Both the position numbers and the translations under genes were made by a program. Positions 1-9,063 of a stretch of 21,248 bases of DNA are shown piece by piece (position 1 is the stretch's first letter; each line of letters starts with the position of its first letter). The stretch is taken from the IMG/VR virus record IMGVR_UViG_3300042564_003785, positions 1-21,248 of that record. The stretch is one strand, 5' to 3'. The notes beneath the pieces are model-generated. The model ran no database searches. It was not told the origin of the DNA and saw only the letters and a list, made by a program, of their open reading frames with translations. Source of the stretch: a virus.

Positions 1-11
1 TTGGTTTCAAT

Positions 12-2309
12 ATGAAAAAATTAATGAATGTAAAGAAAAGAAGCGGCGAAGTTGAAAAATTCGATGCTGACAAAATCAATAAAGTTTTAGCTTGGGCTTG
101 CGAGGGTATTAGCAATACTTCTTTTGAGGAAGTTGGCATCAATGCAAACCTATCTTTCTTTGACGGAATATCTTCCAAAGATGTTCACAATACTTTGATC
201 GAGTCTGCCGCTAATCTTATTTCCGAGGAAAAGCCTCAGTATCAATACGTTGCTTCTCGTTTGCAAAACTATCAGCTTCGTAAAGAAGTTTGGGGTGGCA
301 GAAACGCGCCAAAACTTATTGATTTCGTAAAGGAAAACATTAATTCGGGCATTTATGATGCTGAGATTCTTAAGTGGTACGATGAAAGAGAGTTCCATAA
401 GATCGACGAGTATTTAAAACATGACCGTGATTTTTCGTTCACTTATGCTGGTATTAAACAGTTGTGCGAGAAATACTTAGTTCAAAACCGCACTACGAAG
501 AAAATCTACGAAACACCGCAATTTGCTTATATGCTTATTGCTATGACTCTGTTTAAGAATTATAGCTCAAACAGACTCCAGTACGTTAAACGTGCCTACA
601 ATTACTTTAGCCAACACAAGATCAATCTTCCTACGCCAATTATGGCGGGCGTTCGCACAACTTTGAAATCTTACGCTTCGTGCGCTTTGTTCACTGTTGA
701 CGATACATTAGATTCGATTTTCGGTAATAATACCGCCGTTGGCCTAGCTACCGCCAACCGTTACGGTATTGGCATGAATATCAGCCGTATTCGCGCCGTA
801 AATAGCCCAGTTAAAGGCGGCATGGTCAGTCATACTGGCCCAATTCCGTTCTTGAAGATGTTTGAGTCCACCGTTAAGTCGTGCCATCAAAACGGCATCC
901 GTGGCGGCTCTGCAACCGTTAATGTTGCGTGGTTCCATCACGACATTGAAGACATTATGGTTTTAAAGAACAACGCTGGCACAGACGATAATCGCGTTCG
1001 TAAGCTCGATTACTGCATTGGCTTTGATCGTTTGTTCTATGATCGCGCCATGTCCAATAAGACAGTTACCCTTTTCTCGTACCATGAAGCTCCTGAATTG
1101 TGGAATAACTTTGGTATGGAAGGCTTCAAAGAACTTTACGAAGCCGCCGAAAAGAACAATAAAATTAAATTTAAAAAGGTAGTTAATGCCAGAGATCTTC
1201 TTTTTTTGTTCTCTAAAGAACGCGTTGAGACTGGCCGCATTTACTTGATGAATGTTGACCATGCTAACTCTCATGGTTCTTGGACTGAACAAGTTGATAC
1301 TGCTAACCTCTGCTTGGAAGTTAACCATCCTTTAACTGCAATCAAAGACGTTAATGATAAAGACGGCGAAATCGGCGTCTGCATCCTTTCTGCCGTTAAT
1401 CTTCTGGAAATCTCGGAAGATGAAATGGAATCAGTATGCGATGTTATCGTTCGTATGCTTGAAGAATTGATCGACCATCAAAACTACTTTGTTCCTGCTG
1501 CCGAAAACTTTGCCAAGAAACGTCGCAGTCTTGGTGTTGGCGTAACCAATTTGGCCGCTTGGTTAGCTAAACGCGAAATGAAGTATTTTGATAAGCAAGC
1601 TCCTAATAAGGTAGCCGCGCTTATGGAATCTGTTAGTTATAATCTTATCAAAGCCTCTGTTGAAGTCGCTAAAGAAAAAGGTAAGTGCGAGAAGTTCCAT
1701 CTGACCAAATTCTCTCAAGGCATCTTGCCGATTGATACTTACTGCAAGAACGTCGATGAGTTCGTGACGGAGAAACTTCATTTCGATTGGGAAGGTCTTC
1801 GTAAAGAAATCGCCCAACACGGTATGCGTCACAGTACTTTGACGGCGATTATGCCTGTTGAATCTAGCTCCGTAATTCAGTCTTCAACAAATGGTATTGA
1901 GCCTCCTCGTTCTCTTATTTCGTTCAAGCGTTCTAAGTCTGGAGTTATTTCGGTTGTCGTGCCAAATATTAAAGAGCATAAACAGCACTACACAATCGCT
2001 TCTGAAATGCCAAGCAATGACGGTTATCTTAAAGTCGCCGCCGCAATTCAAAAGTTCGTTGATATGAGTATGTCAACTAACCTGTATTATAATACAGCAG
2101 CTTATCCAAACAAAGTTCCGCCACAAACAGAACTTGTTCGTGATATTCTCCTCGCTTACAAATACGGCATCAAAAATCTTTATTACACAAACACATTCGA
2201 TGGTGACACACAAACTGTGCTTGGTTCAGCCACCGAAGTTAAAAAAGTAGAGCCAGAAACACAACCAGAAGAAGTAGATAACTGCTCCAGTGGAGCTTGC
2301 ACCCTATAA
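12..2309 (+). CDS. nrdA: Class Ia ribonucleoside-diphosphate reductase, alpha (large) subunit
   Basis: Catalytic subunit that reduces ribonucleoside diphosphates to deoxyribonucleotides with NrdB; cytoplasmic, supplying dNTPs for phage replication. Seen: 765 residues, close to the E. coli NrdA length (761). An ATP-cone-like N-terminus (about 6-95) precedes the ten-stranded barrel. By position, C224 and C457 are the active-site redox pair and C434 (in NLCLEVN) the thiyl-radical cysteine with E436. The 23-residue spacing C434 to C457 equals that of E. coli C439/C462. Y724-Y725 form the radical relay pair, and the tail ends in C758-SSGA-C763, the shuttle cysteines. No intein or frameshift is seen. 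ATG at 12 is used; only 11 upstream bases are present, so the start and promoter cannot be judged, and a second ATG lies at 24. The stop is 4 nt before nrdB. Arginine codons are mostly CGT/CGC, unlike the tail genes. Confidence 0.97.
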   Translation: MKKLMNVKKRSGEVEKFDADKINKVLAWACEGISNTSFEEVGINANLSFFDGISSKDVHNTLIESAANLISEEKPQYQYVASRLQNYQLRKEVWGGRNAPKLIDFVKENINSGIYDAEILKWYDEREFHKIDEYLKHDRDFSFTYAGIKQLCEKYLVQNRTTKKIYETPQFAYMLIAMTLFKNYSSNRLQYVKRAYNYFSQHKINLPTPIMAGVRTTLKSYASCALFTVDDTLDSIFGNNTAVGLATANRYGIGMNISRIRAVNSPVKGGMVSHTGPIPFLKMFESTVKSCHQNGIRGGSATVNVAWFHHDIEDIMVLKNNAGTDDNRVRKLDYCIGFDRLFYDRAMSNKTVTLFSYHEAPELWNNFGMEGFKELYEAAEKNNKIKFKKVVNARDLLFLFSKERVETGRIYLMNVDHANSHGSWTEQVDTANLCLEVNHPLTAIKDVNDKDGEIGVCILSAVNLLEISEDEMESVCDVIVRMLEELIDHQNYFVPAAENFAKKRRSLGVGVTNLAAWLAKREMKYFDKQAPNKVAALMESVSYNLIKASVEVAKEKGKCEKFHLTKFSQGILPIDTYCKNVDEFVTEKLHFDWEGLRKEIAQHGMRHSTLTAIMPVESSSVIQSSTNGIEPPRSLISFKRSKSGVISVVVPNIKEHKQHYTIASEMPSNDGYLKVAAAIQKFVDMSMSTNLYYNTAAYPNKVPPQTELVRDILLAYKYGIKNLYYTNTFDGDTQTVLGSATEVKKVEPETQPEEVDNCSSGACTL

Positions 2310-2313
2310 AAAA

Positions 2314-3369
2314 ATGAAAACAGTATTAAACACCGTAAACACAGATTCTCTTAAACAGCCGATCTTCCTTGGCGAAGATTTAGCTATTCAGCGTTATGAC
2401 CGCTTGAAGTATCCAAAGTTCTATGATCTATATGATCAACAGATGAACTTCTTCTGGCGTCCACAAGAAATCAATCTGACTAAAGATTCTGCTGACTATA
2501 AGAATTTGTCTCCAGAAGAACGCTTTGTCTTCGATAGCAACCTCCGTTTTCAAACGATGACGGACTCTATGCTTTCTCGCAGCATCAATTCTCTCGCTGA
2601 TTATGTCAGCAATCCAGAACTTGAAATCTGCATGAATGTATGGTCTTTCTTTGAAACTGTTCACAGCAACAGCTATACTTATATTCTTCAAAACGTTCAT
2701 CCAGACGCGACCAAGTTCTTTGACTCTATCTTAGAAGATAAGGAGATTGTTAAGCGCGCAGAAGCTATTTCTAGCCGCTACGACGCTCTCTTGAATACCA
2801 AGAGCGAAGACCCAAAGCAACAGATTTTTGACGCTCTGTTGGCTACTCAAATCACCGAAGGTCTTACTTTCTATGTTTCGTTTGCTTGCTCGTTTTATTT
2901 CGGTTATCGGGGCAAGATGGAAGGGAACGCTAAGATCATCAACTTGATCTCTAGAGATGAAAATCTCCACGTCGCTATTACTCAAAATATCTTTAAGATT
3001 CTCCGTGATAACCCGAAAGAAGGCTTTCAAGAAATCGTAAAGAAGAATGAAGATCGCGTTTACGAAGCATATCGTATGGCAGTAGATGCTGAAAAAGAAT
3101 GGGCCGACTATCTTTTCTCTCGCGGGAACTTGATTGGACTCACATCTGATTCGCTCAAGAACTATGTTGAATGGCTCGCTGACAGCCGCTTAACTTCTAT
3201 GGGTTACAAGAAAATCTACAACGTTAAAAGCAATCCTCTTTCTGGATGGCTGGATAGCTTCTACGACAGCAAGAAGATTCAAGTAGCTCCACAAGAAACA
3301 GAAATCTCGTCCTACGTTAAAGGCGTAGATAACAAGATGGACGAATCTGTGTTCCAGATGAATCTTTAA
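2314..3369 (+). CDS. nrdB: Class Ia ribonucleoside-diphosphate reductase, beta (small, radical-bearing) subunit
   Basis: Di-iron tyrosyl-radical subunit partnering NrdA. Numbering from the ATG at 2314 (351 residues): iron ligands D84, E114 and H117 (in WSFFETVHSNSY), radical tyrosine Y121, further ligands E182, E216 and H219 (RDENLH), and the mobile C-terminal tyrosine Y334 in SSYVKG. All match the E. coli scheme. The roughly 20-residue insertion that E. coli NrdB has before its fourth iron ligand is absent here. An in-frame GTG at 2290 would add eight residues inside the nrdA tail. I prefer ATG 2314 because its N-terminus resembles family members and it lies 4 nt after the nrdA stop. No Shine-Dalgarno is seen, only an A-rich run. 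Translation is probably coupled to nrdA. The stop shares bases with the convergent tail gene's stop. Confidence 0.96.
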   Translation: MKTVLNTVNTDSLKQPIFLGEDLAIQRYDRLKYPKFYDLYDQQMNFFWRPQEINLTKDSADYKNLSPEERFVFDSNLRFQTMTDSMLSRSINSLADYVSNPELEICMNVWSFFETVHSNSYTYILQNVHPDATKFFDSILEDKEIVKRAEAISSRYDALLNTKSEDPKQQIFDALLATQITEGLTFYVSFACSFYFGYRGKMEGNAKIINLISRDENLHVAITQNIFKILRDNPKEGFQEIVKKNEDRVYEAYRMAVDAEKEWADYLFSRGNLIGLTSDSLKNYVEWLADSRLTSMGYKKIYNVKSNPLSGWLDSFYDSKKIQVAPQETEISSYVKGVDNKMDESVFQMNL

Positions 3370-6300
3370 TCTAAGTAGAGGTTATCACCTCTTGAGTCGA
3401 TCCATTCATCTCCTATTCTCATAATCTCGGTTCTTTCACCGGGTTTGAGAATAGTTATTGTTTCGCCACCAGCGGAACCAGCAGCAGAGGATGTTTTTAT
3501 ATAAATATCCTCTTTTCCGTTGTTCATCATGTTGTATGACGAACCTTCTTCTAAATCTTCTGGAAGTGTTACAGTAGATTTAGTTTGTGCTTTCATATTC
3601 AAAAGCGAACTGGTTTCTGTCTCTGTCAAAGCTACAACTTCCTCAACTCTCTTGACTGTTCCAGCTGTAGTTCCGCTGTAAGTTTCGCCAGAATATTTAA
3701 ATTCTGTACCGATAACGTATTGAGTTGGCGCTCCTAAAGTAGTCCAGTTAACGTTCACTCCAAAGGTAACGATTTTAAATTTCAAACCTTTATTACTAGC
3801 TTGAGCCATTTGATTTACTAATATCACGTCGTTTTGATCAGCCCCTCCATTTAGAGGTAGTTCGATAGGCTTTGCGACTGGAGCCTTATCGGCTTTATCT
3901 TCTAGATAGCCGCTAACAACAGGAGACATAGCTCCTTTGCCAAAATCGTCGTAAGGTTGGAATTTAAAATAATACCATTTCTTTCTTTCGATAGTTGAAC
4001 TAGAAAGTCTTATAGTATTTGAATAAGCTCTTGTTTCATTAAGACCTTGTTCTTTGTGAAGATTCGTGAAATCAGTTGTGTCTGGCGTAAAACCAACAGT
4101 ATCTCCACTATATATATCTACTTTATATACGTCTTTATTTGACGTTGGAGAATAGCAGTTAAATACTAGCTCATTATATGAAACAGCTTCTGGAAATACT
4201 GTAATATGTAATCCAGAGAATCCTACTTTGTTATTTGGTACTTGATTTAAGTCAGCGTCACCAAATGTTCCATCGTTTAATTTAAATAATTCGCGGCCTT
4301 CGTTAAGTCCGTATTGGCTGTAATGTTCTTGACCCCAAACTTCTTTTGATTTGTTTGTTTGCAAGATATTATTATCGTAGTATTTAACTAAATCTTCATA
4401 ATAATTGACGTAAGCAGTATAATCTGGATCAGATCCTCTATAATTAATTGTGATTCCGTTGCCAACTGGTTTTGCGTAAACATTTCTAACAGAACCTTCT
4501 GCAACTCCGTTAAATCCGTCAGCTGATTTAAACGCTTCTACAATATTTTCATATGCAATTTCTCCTGTTTCGCTTCTAATTAATAGAGAATCAGATCCTT
4601 TGATTCCAGAACCAGTGATCACGTTATCGTAGCCGCTATTCCATACAGCTAATTTGACTCCATCTGCGTTGCCGAAGAAACCAGACAAGACATAGTAAGG
4701 AGAATCTTGGAAAGAATCAATAACATCAATCTTGCTATATTCTGGCAATACGTTAAAAGAATTAAATCTTCCGTAGCTATCTAGACCGTTAACGCCTTCA
4801 ACTGTTACTCTTAATGAAAGATTTCTTGTTGGAACAACATTCTTGTAGTTAACTGTTTCTCTGCTTATCAATCTCTTGTTTGTATCTTGGTCGATTCTAT
4901 AAGATAGTCCTTGATAATTTTCTACACTGTCTAATACGTTGCCGCCTTGATCTAAAACTTCAACTTTAACTTTTGGCGGGAACGATATAAAAGGATTGTT
5001 ACGCATTTTTTCCACAGTGGAGATTACTCCGCCCGTCGGATCAATGTACTTCCATCTGAATGTTACGTCAGAAGATGTAAAGTTACCTTGTCCATATCCA
5101 ACTAGTTCTTCTGGTTCAGCTGGATCGTCTTCTCTTGGATACCAAATAACATTATAGTCCAAACTCTTTATATCAGCAGTATCTACTTTCATTCCAGTTA
5201 CAAGTAGTCTATCTACTGTATGGCTTCCATTATTATTAACTACTAAAGTAGGCGTAGGAAGAACGTGGAATGTTTTTGAAGCCGCAGAATTAGATAAGAA
5301 TTTATATGGCGCTTTTCCTTGCGCGTAAACATCAATGTCGTATTGACCGTAAATATCATTAATAGGAATACCTGTACTTAAAGCTGTTTTTGGAACAAAG
5401 AAAAACTCAGTTAAAGCCGAATCGTGTTCAGTTGAGTAATCTGGTCTGCTAACATATATCTTATACCCAGTAAAATCAGCAAGATCAGTTGTTGTAGCAG
5501 TCCAAGACAATGAAATACCTGTTCCTCCGTGAACGCCATTATAAAGTAAGTTAGTTGGCGCTTCTGGTTTTAAAACAATATCATAAGGTGATTTTACATA
5601 GATAGTAGATGAAGTATCATCAATCTCTCTTTCTACATAGTCTTCTTTATTTGGATGGTATTCTAATCCAACAATGCCATAAAGATTAGCTTCCTCTTCT
5701 TTTGTAGCGATTGTCTTATAGAATTTAGGCTCAACACCAGAGCCGCTCAAGACATAAAGACTACCAGGTTCTAATGAACTTAAATTTTGCGGGCTTGTGC
5801 TTAAATCTAAGTTGTAGAATCCAATTGGATAACCAGTTCCATAAATTAATCCACTGTAACCTATTCCATCAATTTCGGCCAAGTTTCGTAAATCAGTTTG
5901 ACCTAATGGACCGGGTCCTTCGTACATTTCAATTCCGATAGAATTAAACGCATCTACAACATGAGCTGTGGTTAAAGCTTCTGAAACTGCAACTTTAGTT
6001 CCGCCAAAAAAGTCTTTCGGGAAACCAACTGTAGAATATCCTAAGTTACTTCCTAGCGACCATTTCGAGAATGTTGGACTATCTGGTCTATAATCAAAGC
6101 CTTGCCATGTACTAGATACGTGATCAACTTTAGCGTAGTATGGCTTTGAATCTACTTGAACATAAGCTCCTCTTTTATAAGTAGTGCCAGTTTTCCAAGA
6201 TTGAAAACTAGATTGCTGTTGATTGCCTACGTCAGCTTGAATAATTGTGTAGTAAGGCTGAAGCTTACTCATTGCGAGTAAATCTCTGTATATAAATTTA

Positions 6301-9047
6301 ACGCTTCCAATATCGTTTAAGGTCTTGGATGCTCTTTCTAAGATTCTGGTTCCTCCTTTGATCAATGCCGCACAATATCCAAACGCAGAAGAAGAACCGT
6401 TATGCGATCTTCCAATTTTGAACACTTCTGTTGCTGCGTAAGTATTCCAAGTTGAGCTTGGAGTAAATGAATTGCTTATCTGAGAACCATTAGAAAATAC
6501 AATAACAACGTCACCATTTGAAGCGCCTGTAAATACAGCATTTGACCATAAATCATTCAACGAAGAAATCGCTGATCCCGTAATTAAAGCTCCAGCAGAA
6601 CTTAATCTTACTGCTCTAATTTCTGAAGTGGCAGTAGCTACTGAAGAATTATTGACTGTAACTGCACTCGCTGTACCAATTCCATAAGAAACAACTCCAG
6701 TCCAAGTTGCTACTGAGCCAACAACTTGACCATATGCCGCACCTCCAACCATATCTAGATCAATCTCTAAGTCAGAAAATACACCAGATATATTGCTAAA
6801 GGTTAAAGAATCCCATCTTGGATTTCCAGAAGCGACTGTATTAGCTGGAAATTGATAAGGAATTCCGCTTAAAAGTGTTTCGCCAGTTGTTGTCGCCCCC
6901 GATATTCTTCCTTCAACTGTGTGAACATCAACAATTGCAGACTTCAATAAAAATTCTCCTGTAACGGTAATTACAGAACCATATCCAGCATTATTATAAC
7001 CAGATATGTTGAGTTTTTTTACTTGAGTTTGGCGTCTCGCTCTAATTTGCTCAAGTGTTCCTGTGAAGCCTCCATCTGCGCCTGTTAAAGCATTTAAGTC
7101 TGAAACAGCATAATTTCCAGACGGAATGTGAACATAGATTCCAGAATCTAAACCGTCTTTAAACTCGCCATCAACTTTGATTGTTGAAGCGTTAGCATCG
7201 ACTTCCAAGATGCGTCCGAATGTTCTTGCGACGTTTCTAATCTCGTCGCTTACGGTGAACAAGTCGCCGGGTTGAAGATAAGCCGCTTCCAAGCCTCCAA
7301 CGAAGCTAACCGTATCAACCTCAAATATAGAGGTGCTAATGACGTATCTGCCAATTCTCTTTGCTTCTGATCTAGAAGTGCAACCAGCAGCGTTAATTTT
7401 AAATGGATTTAAACCATATTTTCTGATACCATCGGTATCTTCAATGTATTCGATTTTTGTTTTATAAGAATCGTATCTATCGTTATACGTCACTTCAACG
7501 GAAGTGTAACGCATATTTCTAGCTGTTTCTGTATAATTGAACACTCCGTCCTTAACAGACGAGTTGCTGAAATTCATTAACTGTTCTTTTGGTCTATCAA
7601 CAAAGAATGAGAATCCTTCTGTGTTCCAAAATACAATCCCTTTAAAGATTGCGGCGATATCTTTTAGAATATTATAAGCTTGATCTTTGTTGTAGAAGAT
7701 GATGTTACAAGTGTATCTTGGTTCTAATCCACCTTGACCGTCTGGCACGCCTTTAAACCTTCCGTCGTCATCAACAGCATCGCAATAACGCCCAATATCA
7801 TAAAGGTTCCATTTATCAACAGAAGATGAATCAATGTAATTACCTAAACCATAATTCGGATCAGTAATGATGTCATATAAAACCCAAGCAGGATTATCTG
7901 TCCAACCAATCTTAAATGTTCCGTCCCAATTACCATAGTAAATTTTATTGCTATCGTAGAAATTAGAATCACAGAACTGACTCAGTTTAGAGTCAGAATC
8001 GTGAATCATACAGAACTTTCCGCCGCCAGTATCTTCCGACAGCTCTCTCAAAGTTCTTGTGCCAGCGAAATCCGAATCGCTATGAAGATAATAGAAATTA
8101 ATGCAGTTCTCTCTAGCGTGAGACAACAATGTATCATATGTTTCTGGAGACATTACTTCTGGAACTGTACCAGAAAAATATACCACTTTTCTTACAGTAT
8201 TAGTCCAAAGACGCTTAGTTACATTAGATTCAGAGGCTTTGCCAACTTGATCGCTAATGCTAAACTGACTCTTTCTCAAAAAGAAATTTGCGATAATAGT
8301 TTCCGCAATATTCTCTGCGGACACTGATATTGGAGATGAGCTTAACGCATCAAATAACTTTTTGTACAAATTGGTTTGATTTGCTCCAACAGAATCTGGA
8401 GTCTCTACTTCTGTGAATGTTTCGTCTCCAAGATAAGCGCCAAAATAAGATACTGTATCTCCTGTTGACTCATTAATTTTATAAGACCCACTAGCTTTTG
8501 TTTCCCAAATCGAGAATCTTACATACTTATATCCAGAAATGATTTTCGCAATCATATCCTTTAAGTTTCTCTTTAAAAGAGAGCGAGTAGCAAAATCCAT
8601 GTTCTGATCGACCATGAATACAACATCCAAGTCGTTAGGGTTTCCATCGTAATCTGGATTAGCGTAAACATAACGGCGATCTAATCCATTTCCACCTAAA
8701 GGATAATAATTAGAAGGAATCTTAACTTTCTTCATCTTTACGTCATATTCTCTTTTTGGAGGACTAGAGAATGTTCTTGAGTCAAACTTCAGCCCAGCGT
8801 GCGCCGTCATTGGATACGAAAAACTTCTATCAACAATTTCGATTACAGACTCTACGCTAAGATCTCTTTTAACTAATGGAGAAATAGTTTCTGGCGTAAT
8901 TTTCTCAATAGTCAAGTATCTATCTCTGCCATTGAATGAATCAGGCAATATAATCTCTTCATTATCAGCAGCTATAGATACTGATACTGGATCAACTGGT
9001 CCATTTTCTCCGCCTTCACTATTAGGATCGTTTGGGTCGTATGACAT
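3366..9047 (-). CDS. Giant tail-tip / host-specificity protein, C-terminal part of a split lambda gpJ homologue
   Basis: Distal tail-tip protein that binds the host surface. Residues 41-117 and about 369-600 align with lambda gpJ: KIPSNYYP, then GNWDGTFKIGW, DPNYGLGN, DKWNLYDIGRYCD, EPRYTCN, RYGLNPF-type and GCTSRSEAKR motifs. Lambda gpJ is about 1130 residues; this protein alone is 1893. Between the IPSNY motif (110-114) and GNWDGTF (372-378) sits a VWA-like domain (139-350) with D147/N149/D151 and T225. Further modules: possible ILEI-like region (790-915), CBM5/12-like motif (950-997), FN3-like domains (about 1158-1262, 1605-1716), a Y-D-L...W...HY...YG..EGR motif (1542-1590), a Y-I-G-W-G-T-F module (1753-1803) and a beta-rich C-terminus (1810-1893). 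The first ~190 residues of lambda gpJ are encoded separately at 9630-10529. The start ATG has no Shine-Dalgarno. Arginine is mostly AGA. Confidence 0.93.
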   Translation of the reverse strand: MSYDPNDPNSEGGENGPVDPVSVSIAADNEEIILPDSFNGRDRYLTIEKITPETISPLVKRDLSVESVIEIVDRSFSYPMTAHAGLKFDSRTFSSPPKREYDVKMKKVKIPSNYYPLGGNGLDRRYVYANPDYDGNPNDLDVVFMVDQNMDFATRSLLKRNLKDMIAKIISGYKYVRFSIWETKASGSYKINESTGDTVSYFGAYLGDETFTEVETPDSVGANQTNLYKKLFDALSSSPISVSAENIAETIIANFFLRKSQFSISDQVGKASESNVTKRLWTNTVRKVVYFSGTVPEVMSPETYDTLLSHARENCINFYYLHSDSDFAGTRTLRELSEDTGGGKFCMIHDSDSKLSQFCDSNFYDSNKIYYGNWDGTFKIGWTDNPAWVLYDIITDPNYGLGNYIDSSSVDKWNLYDIGRYCDAVDDDGRFKGVPDGQGGLEPRYTCNIIFYNKDQAYNILKDIAAIFKGIVFWNTEGFSFFVDRPKEQLMNFSNSSVKDGVFNYTETARNMRYTSVEVTYNDRYDSYKTKIEYIEDTDGIRKYGLNPFKINAAGCTSRSEAKRIGRYVISTSIFEVDTVSFVGGLEAAYLQPGDLFTVSDEIRNVARTFGRILEVDANASTIKVDGEFKDGLDSGIYVHIPSGNYAVSDLNALTGADGGFTGTLEQIRARRQTQVKKLNISGYNNAGYGSVITVTGEFLLKSAIVDVHTVEGRISGATTTGETLLSGIPYQFPANTVASGNPRWDSLTFSNISGVFSDLEIDLDMVGGAAYGQVVGSVATWTGVVSYGIGTASAVTVNNSSVATATSEIRAVRLSSAGALITGSAISSLNDLWSNAVFTGASNGDVVIVFSNGSQISNSFTPSSTWNTYAATEVFKIGRSHNGSSSAFGYCAALIKGGTRILERASKTLNDIGSVKFIYRDLLAMSKLQPYYTIIQADVGNQQQSSFQSWKTGTTYKRGAYVQVDSKPYYAKVDHVSSTWQGFDYRPDSPTFSKWSLGSNLGYSTVGFPKDFFGGTKVAVSEALTTAHVVDAFNSIGIEMYEGPGPLGQTDLRNLAEIDGIGYSGLIYGTGYPIGFYNLDLSTSPQNLSSLEPGSLYVLSGSGVEPKFYKTIATKEEEANLYGIVGLEYHPNKEDYVEREIDDTSSTIYVKSPYDIVLKPEAPTNLLYNGVHGGTGISLSWTATTTDLADFTGYKIYVSRPDYSTEHDSALTEFFFVPKTALSTGIPINDIYGQYDIDVYAQGKAPYKFLSNSAASKTFHVLPTPTLVVNNNGSHTVDRLLVTGMKVDTADIKSLDYNVIWYPREDDPAEPEELVGYGQGNFTSSDVTFRWKYIDPTGGVISTVEKMRNNPFISFPPKVKVEVLDQGGNVLDSVENYQGLSYRIDQDTNKRLISRETVNYKNVVPTRNLSLRVTVEGVNGLDSYGRFNSFNVLPEYSKIDVIDSFQDSPYYVLSGFFGNADGVKLAVWNSGYDNVITGSGIKGSDSLLIRSETGEIAYENIVEAFKSADGFNGVAEGSVRNVYAKPVGNGITINYRGSDPDYTAYVNYYEDLVKYYDNNILQTNKSKEVWGQEHYSQYGLNEGRELFKLNDGTFGDADLNQVPNNKVGFSGLHITVFPEAVSYNELVFNCYSPTSNKDVYKVDIYSGDTVGFTPDTTDFTNLHKEQGLNETRAYSNTIRLSSSTIERKKWYYFKFQPYDDFGKGAMSPVVSGYLEDKADKAPVAKPIELPLNGGADQNDVILVNQMAQASNKGLKFKIVTFGVNVNWTTLGAPTQYVIGTEFKYSGETYSGTTAGTVKRVEEVVALTETETSSLLNMKAQTKSTVTLPEDLEEGSSYNMMNNGKEDIYIKTSSAAGSAGGETITILKPGERTEIMRIGDEWIDSRGDNLYLD
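3377..3392 (+). terminator. Short hairpin just after nrdB; weak terminator or mRNA 3' end candidate
   Basis: A perfect 6-bp inverted repeat, AGAGGT-TATC-ACCTCT, lies 7 nt after the nrdB stop and also inside the last codons of the convergent gpJ-C gene. No T-run follows it on the + strand, so it is not a typical intrinsic terminator. It may stabilise the nrdAB transcript end, or be chance. It is the only hairpin I see near this convergent junction. Confidence 0.25.
7998..8633 (-). other. VWA-like domain inserted in the gpJ homologue (residues 139-350)
   Basis: Sub-gene region. Seen: hydrophobic strand DVVFMV followed by D147-Q-N149-M-D151, where VWA domains carry the DxSxS metal site. Then NQTNLYKKLFDAL with the conserved MIDAS threonine (T225), strand KVVYFSG where the usual TDG is found, and INFYYLHSDSDF...TLRELSEDTGGG, the typical last strand and helix of VWA proteins. 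The MIDAS is altered (Asn and Asp for the serines, and Ser-Gly in place of Asp-Gly), so metal binding may be weak or changed. The domain interrupts a stretch that is continuous in lambda gpJ. Function as an adhesive module is inferred. Confidence 0.7.
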
Positions 9048-9063
9048 AAATTATTATATTTTA

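Noticed and set aside
963-1328. Open frame antisense to nrdA (and similar frames opposite nrdA, nrdB and the exported-protein gene)
   Set aside because: It lies opposite strongly conserved coding sequence, has no recognisable protein features and no gene context.
2290-2313. GTG at 2290 as the nrdB start, adding eight residues
   Set aside because: It lies within the nrdA tail, the extra residues do not look like NrdB, and ATG 2314 sits 4 nt after the nrdA stop with a family-like N-terminus.
8001-8327. Open frame on the + strand inside the VWA-like region of gpJ-C
   Set aside because: It is a shadow of the real - strand gene; the translated sequence is cysteine- and isoleucine-rich and matches nothing.
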